From positions 3,286,001 to 3,350,000 of the forward strand of contig NZ_CP085154.1 of assembly GCF_022788695.1 (NCBI RefSeq): a stretch of DNA of 64,000 nt, in the 5' to 3' direction. The translations under genes were made by a program, and so were the position numbers. This document shows positions 62,169 to 64,000 of this stretch, piece after piece. This stretch comes from Pseudosulfitobacter sp. DSM 107133. GTDB lineage: Bacteria; Pseudomonadota; Alphaproteobacteria; Rhodobacterales; Rhodobacteraceae. The notes beneath the pieces are model-generated. The model had not been told where the DNA came from. It made no database searches and worked only from the letters and a program-made list of their open reading frames with translations. The first letter of the stretch is position 1, and every line of letters starts with the position of its first letter.

Positions 62169-62981
62169 CTATTGGCCATGCTGGAACATAGCAGCGACGA
62201 GGGCTTCTGGCGCGTCCTCTTGAACCAGATGTCCGGCGTCCGGGATCACCGTGATCTGCCCTGCAGTCAACATGCTCGCCAATTTGTGGCCGCGTTCCAG
62301 AGGTATCCACTCGTCCTTTTCGCCCCAAAGCAACGTGGTAGGACACTCCAGTGACGCATACCGGCTTTCGACCTCATCGGTGTATTTCTGATCCATCTGA
62401 GCGATCTGGCGATAGAAAGCCGGCTGCCCTGCTTCGCCCTGCCAAGGTTTCATGTAGACCTGTAGCGCTTCCTCTGTGAGTTCCTTGTGCGCGGCGCTTT
62501 GCAAATAAGCCCGTAAAAGCGCGTCATGGGCATAGGCTGGAAGACCTGCAAATGCAGCCTCGAACTGTCTGACATGAGCCACGAATGGCGATCCCCATGG
62601 GGCGACCGCAACCGGGTCAAAGATCGTCATGCGCTTATATCTCAGGTCATTCAGATAATAGGCCCGCAAAGCGGTTGCGCCTCCAAAATCATGGCAAAGG
62701 ATTTCGGGGCGATCCAAACCCCAGCGATTGAACATGGCGGTCAGGAGGTCATTTTGCACGGCCAGGGATACATCCTGATTGTCAGCCTTCTCGGACAGGC
62801 CGTAGCCGATCAAATCAAAGAAATAGACGGTCCATCGTTGGGCCAACAAGGGCGCGATCCGCCGCCAGACCTGTGACGAGAACGGCGTCCCATGCACCAG
62901 CACAAGAGGATCGCCCGTTCCCATTTTCCCCCAGGCAATGGATTGCCCGTTGTGAGTGTAACGTTCGGATAGCGACAGCAT
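62169..62981 (-). CDS. Alpha/beta hydrolase (haloalkane dehalogenase/epoxide hydrolase-like)
   Basis: A 270-residue alpha/beta-fold hydrolase. VLVHGTPFSSQVWRRIAPLL carries the HGxP oxyanion motif, CHDFGGATALRAYYLN the nucleophile elbow with Asp (HDFGG), and VIPDAGHLVQEDAPEAL the catalytic His. An Asp nucleophile fits dehalogenase/epoxide hydrolase-like enzymes rather than serine esterases. Substrate unknown. Start is the ATG at 62981. Divergent from a CGNR-type regulator; the pair resembles a substrate-responsive unit. Confidence 0.82.
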   Translation of the reverse strand: MLSLSERYTHNGQSIAWGKMGTGDPLVLVHGTPFSSQVWRRIAPLLAQRWTVYFFDLIGYGLSEKADNQDVSLAVQNDLLTAMFNRWGLDRPEILCHDFGGATALRAYYLNDLRYKRMTIFDPVAVAPWGSPFVAHVRQFEAAFAGLPAYAHDALLRAYLQSAAHKELTEEALQVYMKPWQGEAGQPAFYRQIAQMDQKYTDEVESRYASLECPTTLLWGEKDEWIPLERGHKLASMLTAGQITVIPDAGHLVQEDAPEALVAAMFQHGQ

Positions 62982-63016
62982 GGCAACTCTCCCGTAATGC
63001 TTTATGATGGATAAGT

Positions 63017-63069
63017 GGTTACATCATTCCGCAATGTGTGTAACCTGTAAATTAGAATATGAGGTTACA
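63017..63069. promoter_or_regulatory. Three evenly spaced GGTTACA half-sites in the hydrolase/regulator promoter
   Basis: GGTTACA (63017-63023), its inverse TGTAACC (63039-63045), and GGTTACA (63063-63069). The six-base cores start exactly 23 bp apart and alternate in orientation. The third site ends at the regulator start codon. Confidence 0.6.
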
Positions 63070-63639
63070 ATGTGGTCGGATGACAGTTTTGTCGGGGGGC
63101 ATATGGCCTTGGATTTCCTCAATACCGTTGGGGACACTGATAAGTCGCGGTCACACAATTTGATCACGTCACCGGACGCGCTGCTGGATTGGCTCACGGC
63201 CAGCGGCAGTGAGGATGACGGCGCAGCCGGCAGCTCGCCATCGCAAGATGATCTAGAGTCACTCGTCAGGTTTCGGGAGCTTGCACACCGCGTTCTTTCC
63301 TCCTCGTTGGGCAATGCCACAGCCGGGTCCGGGGACATCCAGACGTTTGAGGCTCAGTTGAAGTCTTCGCTGGGACGCGCGCATTTGGATCTGAGCGCCA
63401 CTCCAGCCAGATGGAGAACCACCGGCAGCAATAGCCATTACTGGGTCGACCGATTTGTCCTGCTTGTCGAAGGGTTCCTCAGTTCCCCCGAAGCGGCAAA
63501 ACTGCGCCAATGCGAAGGATGCAGTTGGTTCTTCTTGAATTCGGGAAGAGGGCGGGGTCGCCGTTGGTGCAATATGTCAACTTGCGGCAACCGGCATAAA
63601 GTGGCGGCGCATAGGAAGCGGCTGTTGGCAAATGACTAG
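63070..63639 (+). CDS. ABATE/CGNR zinc-finger transcriptional regulator
   Basis: A 189-residue protein. The N-terminal ABATE domain shows FVGGHMALDFLNTVGD; the C-terminal CGNR zinc finger shows CEGCSWFFLNSGRGRGRRWCN and STCGNRHKVAAHRKR (short extracts). Such proteins are predicted stress- or ligand-dependent regulators. I choose ATG 63070, which has GAGG 5 bp upstream; ATGs at 63004, 63007 and 63034 are in frame but would read through the half-sites. It probably regulates itself and the divergent hydrolase. Confidence 0.82.
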   Translation: MWSDDSFVGGHMALDFLNTVGDTDKSRSHNLITSPDALLDWLTASGSEDDGAAGSSPSQDDLESLVRFRELAHRVLSSSLGNATAGSGDIQTFEAQLKSSLGRAHLDLSATPARWRTTGSNSHYWVDRFVLLVEGFLSSPEAAKLRQCEGCSWFFLNSGRGRGRRWCNMSTCGNRHKVAAHRKRLLAND

Positions 63640-64000
63640 GGTCAGCAAAGCTGTCATTCAGCGATCCGCAGGGAGTGGCCGTTTTGTCCCGCTCACCGGA
63701 CTTCGATGCACGATGCGGCGAAGGTCGGCTTGGAGCTCAAACCTACCGAACGGGACGGAGGAAAGTGTTGCTCTTTCAACATAGACAGCCTGATGCGACG
63801 GGCCGTGAGCCGACCTGAATACTCACCGAAACGAATGACCGGTTACAGCGCATCTCCCAGCGTCTGTGTCAGAGCACATCCGTGAGAGCCATCCGTCTCT
63901 GTCCTTCGGATCTGGTTGCGTAAGTATTCCCGCGGCGCCTGGACCCCCATGCCAACCATTTGTCAGACTTCTTCATACTTGGAAGAAACGAGACCGGTCA
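63640..64000. other. Gene-free right end of the window (361 bp)
   Basis: No supported gene on either strand. GGGTCAGC at 63639-63646 overlaps the stop of the regulator gene and matches the start of the repeat at the IS ends. Rest is featureless to the eye. Confidence 0.45.

Noticed and set aside
53332..64000. tRNA-Pro as the attachment site of a genomic island ending in the accessory region
   Set aside because: The genes between the tRNA and 57.9 kb are core (plsC, ftsEX) and there is no integrase or repeated tRNA 3' end.

Overview
The window reads as core chromosome of an alphaproteobacterium of the family Rhodobacteraceae (roseobacter group). GC is high, short overlapping operons are common, and the proteins are of types typical of that family: DUF1523, a GlcD-GlcE-GlcF glycolate oxidase, a PII/Amt pair and a PrtD/HlyD exporter. 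Short GC-rich repeats sit directly behind stop codons. The last 6 kb (about 57.9-64.0 kb) look different by eye: lower GC, an IS110-family transposase, genes with no housekeeping role, and gene-poor spacers. I read that part as accessory DNA.

Layout. 0-6 kb: rsmD (cut by the left edge), a ferredoxin-reductase-like flavoprotein, peroxiredoxin, MscS channel, pterin dehydratase, FemAB-like acyltransferase, glycerophosphodiesterase and RidA. 6-9 kb: a type I secretion ABC exporter with its HlyD adaptor. 9-13 kb: MlaA and MlaC lipid-transport proteins and a class A PBP. 13-15 kb: glnK-amt ammonium module. 15-18 kb: aromatic aminotransferase, mercaptopyruvate sulfurtransferase, SmpB, SGNH hydrolase. 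18-21 kb: sulfotransferase divergent from a branching-type glycosyltransferase. 21-29.5 kb: a ten-gene, one-strand block with an L,D-transpeptidase, small membrane proteins, DUF1523, a DUF6638-like protein, an AAA+ ATPase, an unrecognised 371-aa protein and a long coiled-coil protein. 29.6-36 kb: creatinase, kynurenine-formamidase-like hydrolase, succinate-semialdehyde dehydrogenase, aminotransferase, Hsp20 with a sigma-32 type promoter, secreted trypsin-like protease. 36-42 kb: glcD-glcE-(membrane protein)-glcF, then a DUF599 pair. 42-46 kb: rlmH, rsfS, a Sel1-repeat protein and a second MscS. 46-52 kb: leuC, leuD and leuB with three unrelated genes interspersed. 52-57.5 kb: EamA transporter, tRNA-Pro(CGG), PNPOx-like protein, plsC, ftsX, ftsE, zinc-ribbon protein. 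57.9-64 kb: a three-gene unit (TIGR04255-type protein, HTH protein, protein with an SQTCD motif), the IS110 element, and an alpha/beta hydrolase divergent from a CGNR-type regulator.

Two gene sets are the best candidates for an undescribed system. One is the AAA+/coiled-coil/membrane block at 22.1-29.5 kb, which looks core and conserved. The other is the compact three-gene accessory operon at 57.9-60.3 kb beside the IS element. Functions for both are inference. Smaller oddities include a 1-bp frame disruption at about 24817, a stop-codon-embedded palindrome present three times, two genes whose only sensible start appears to be CTG, and a transporter gene ending inside a tRNA.
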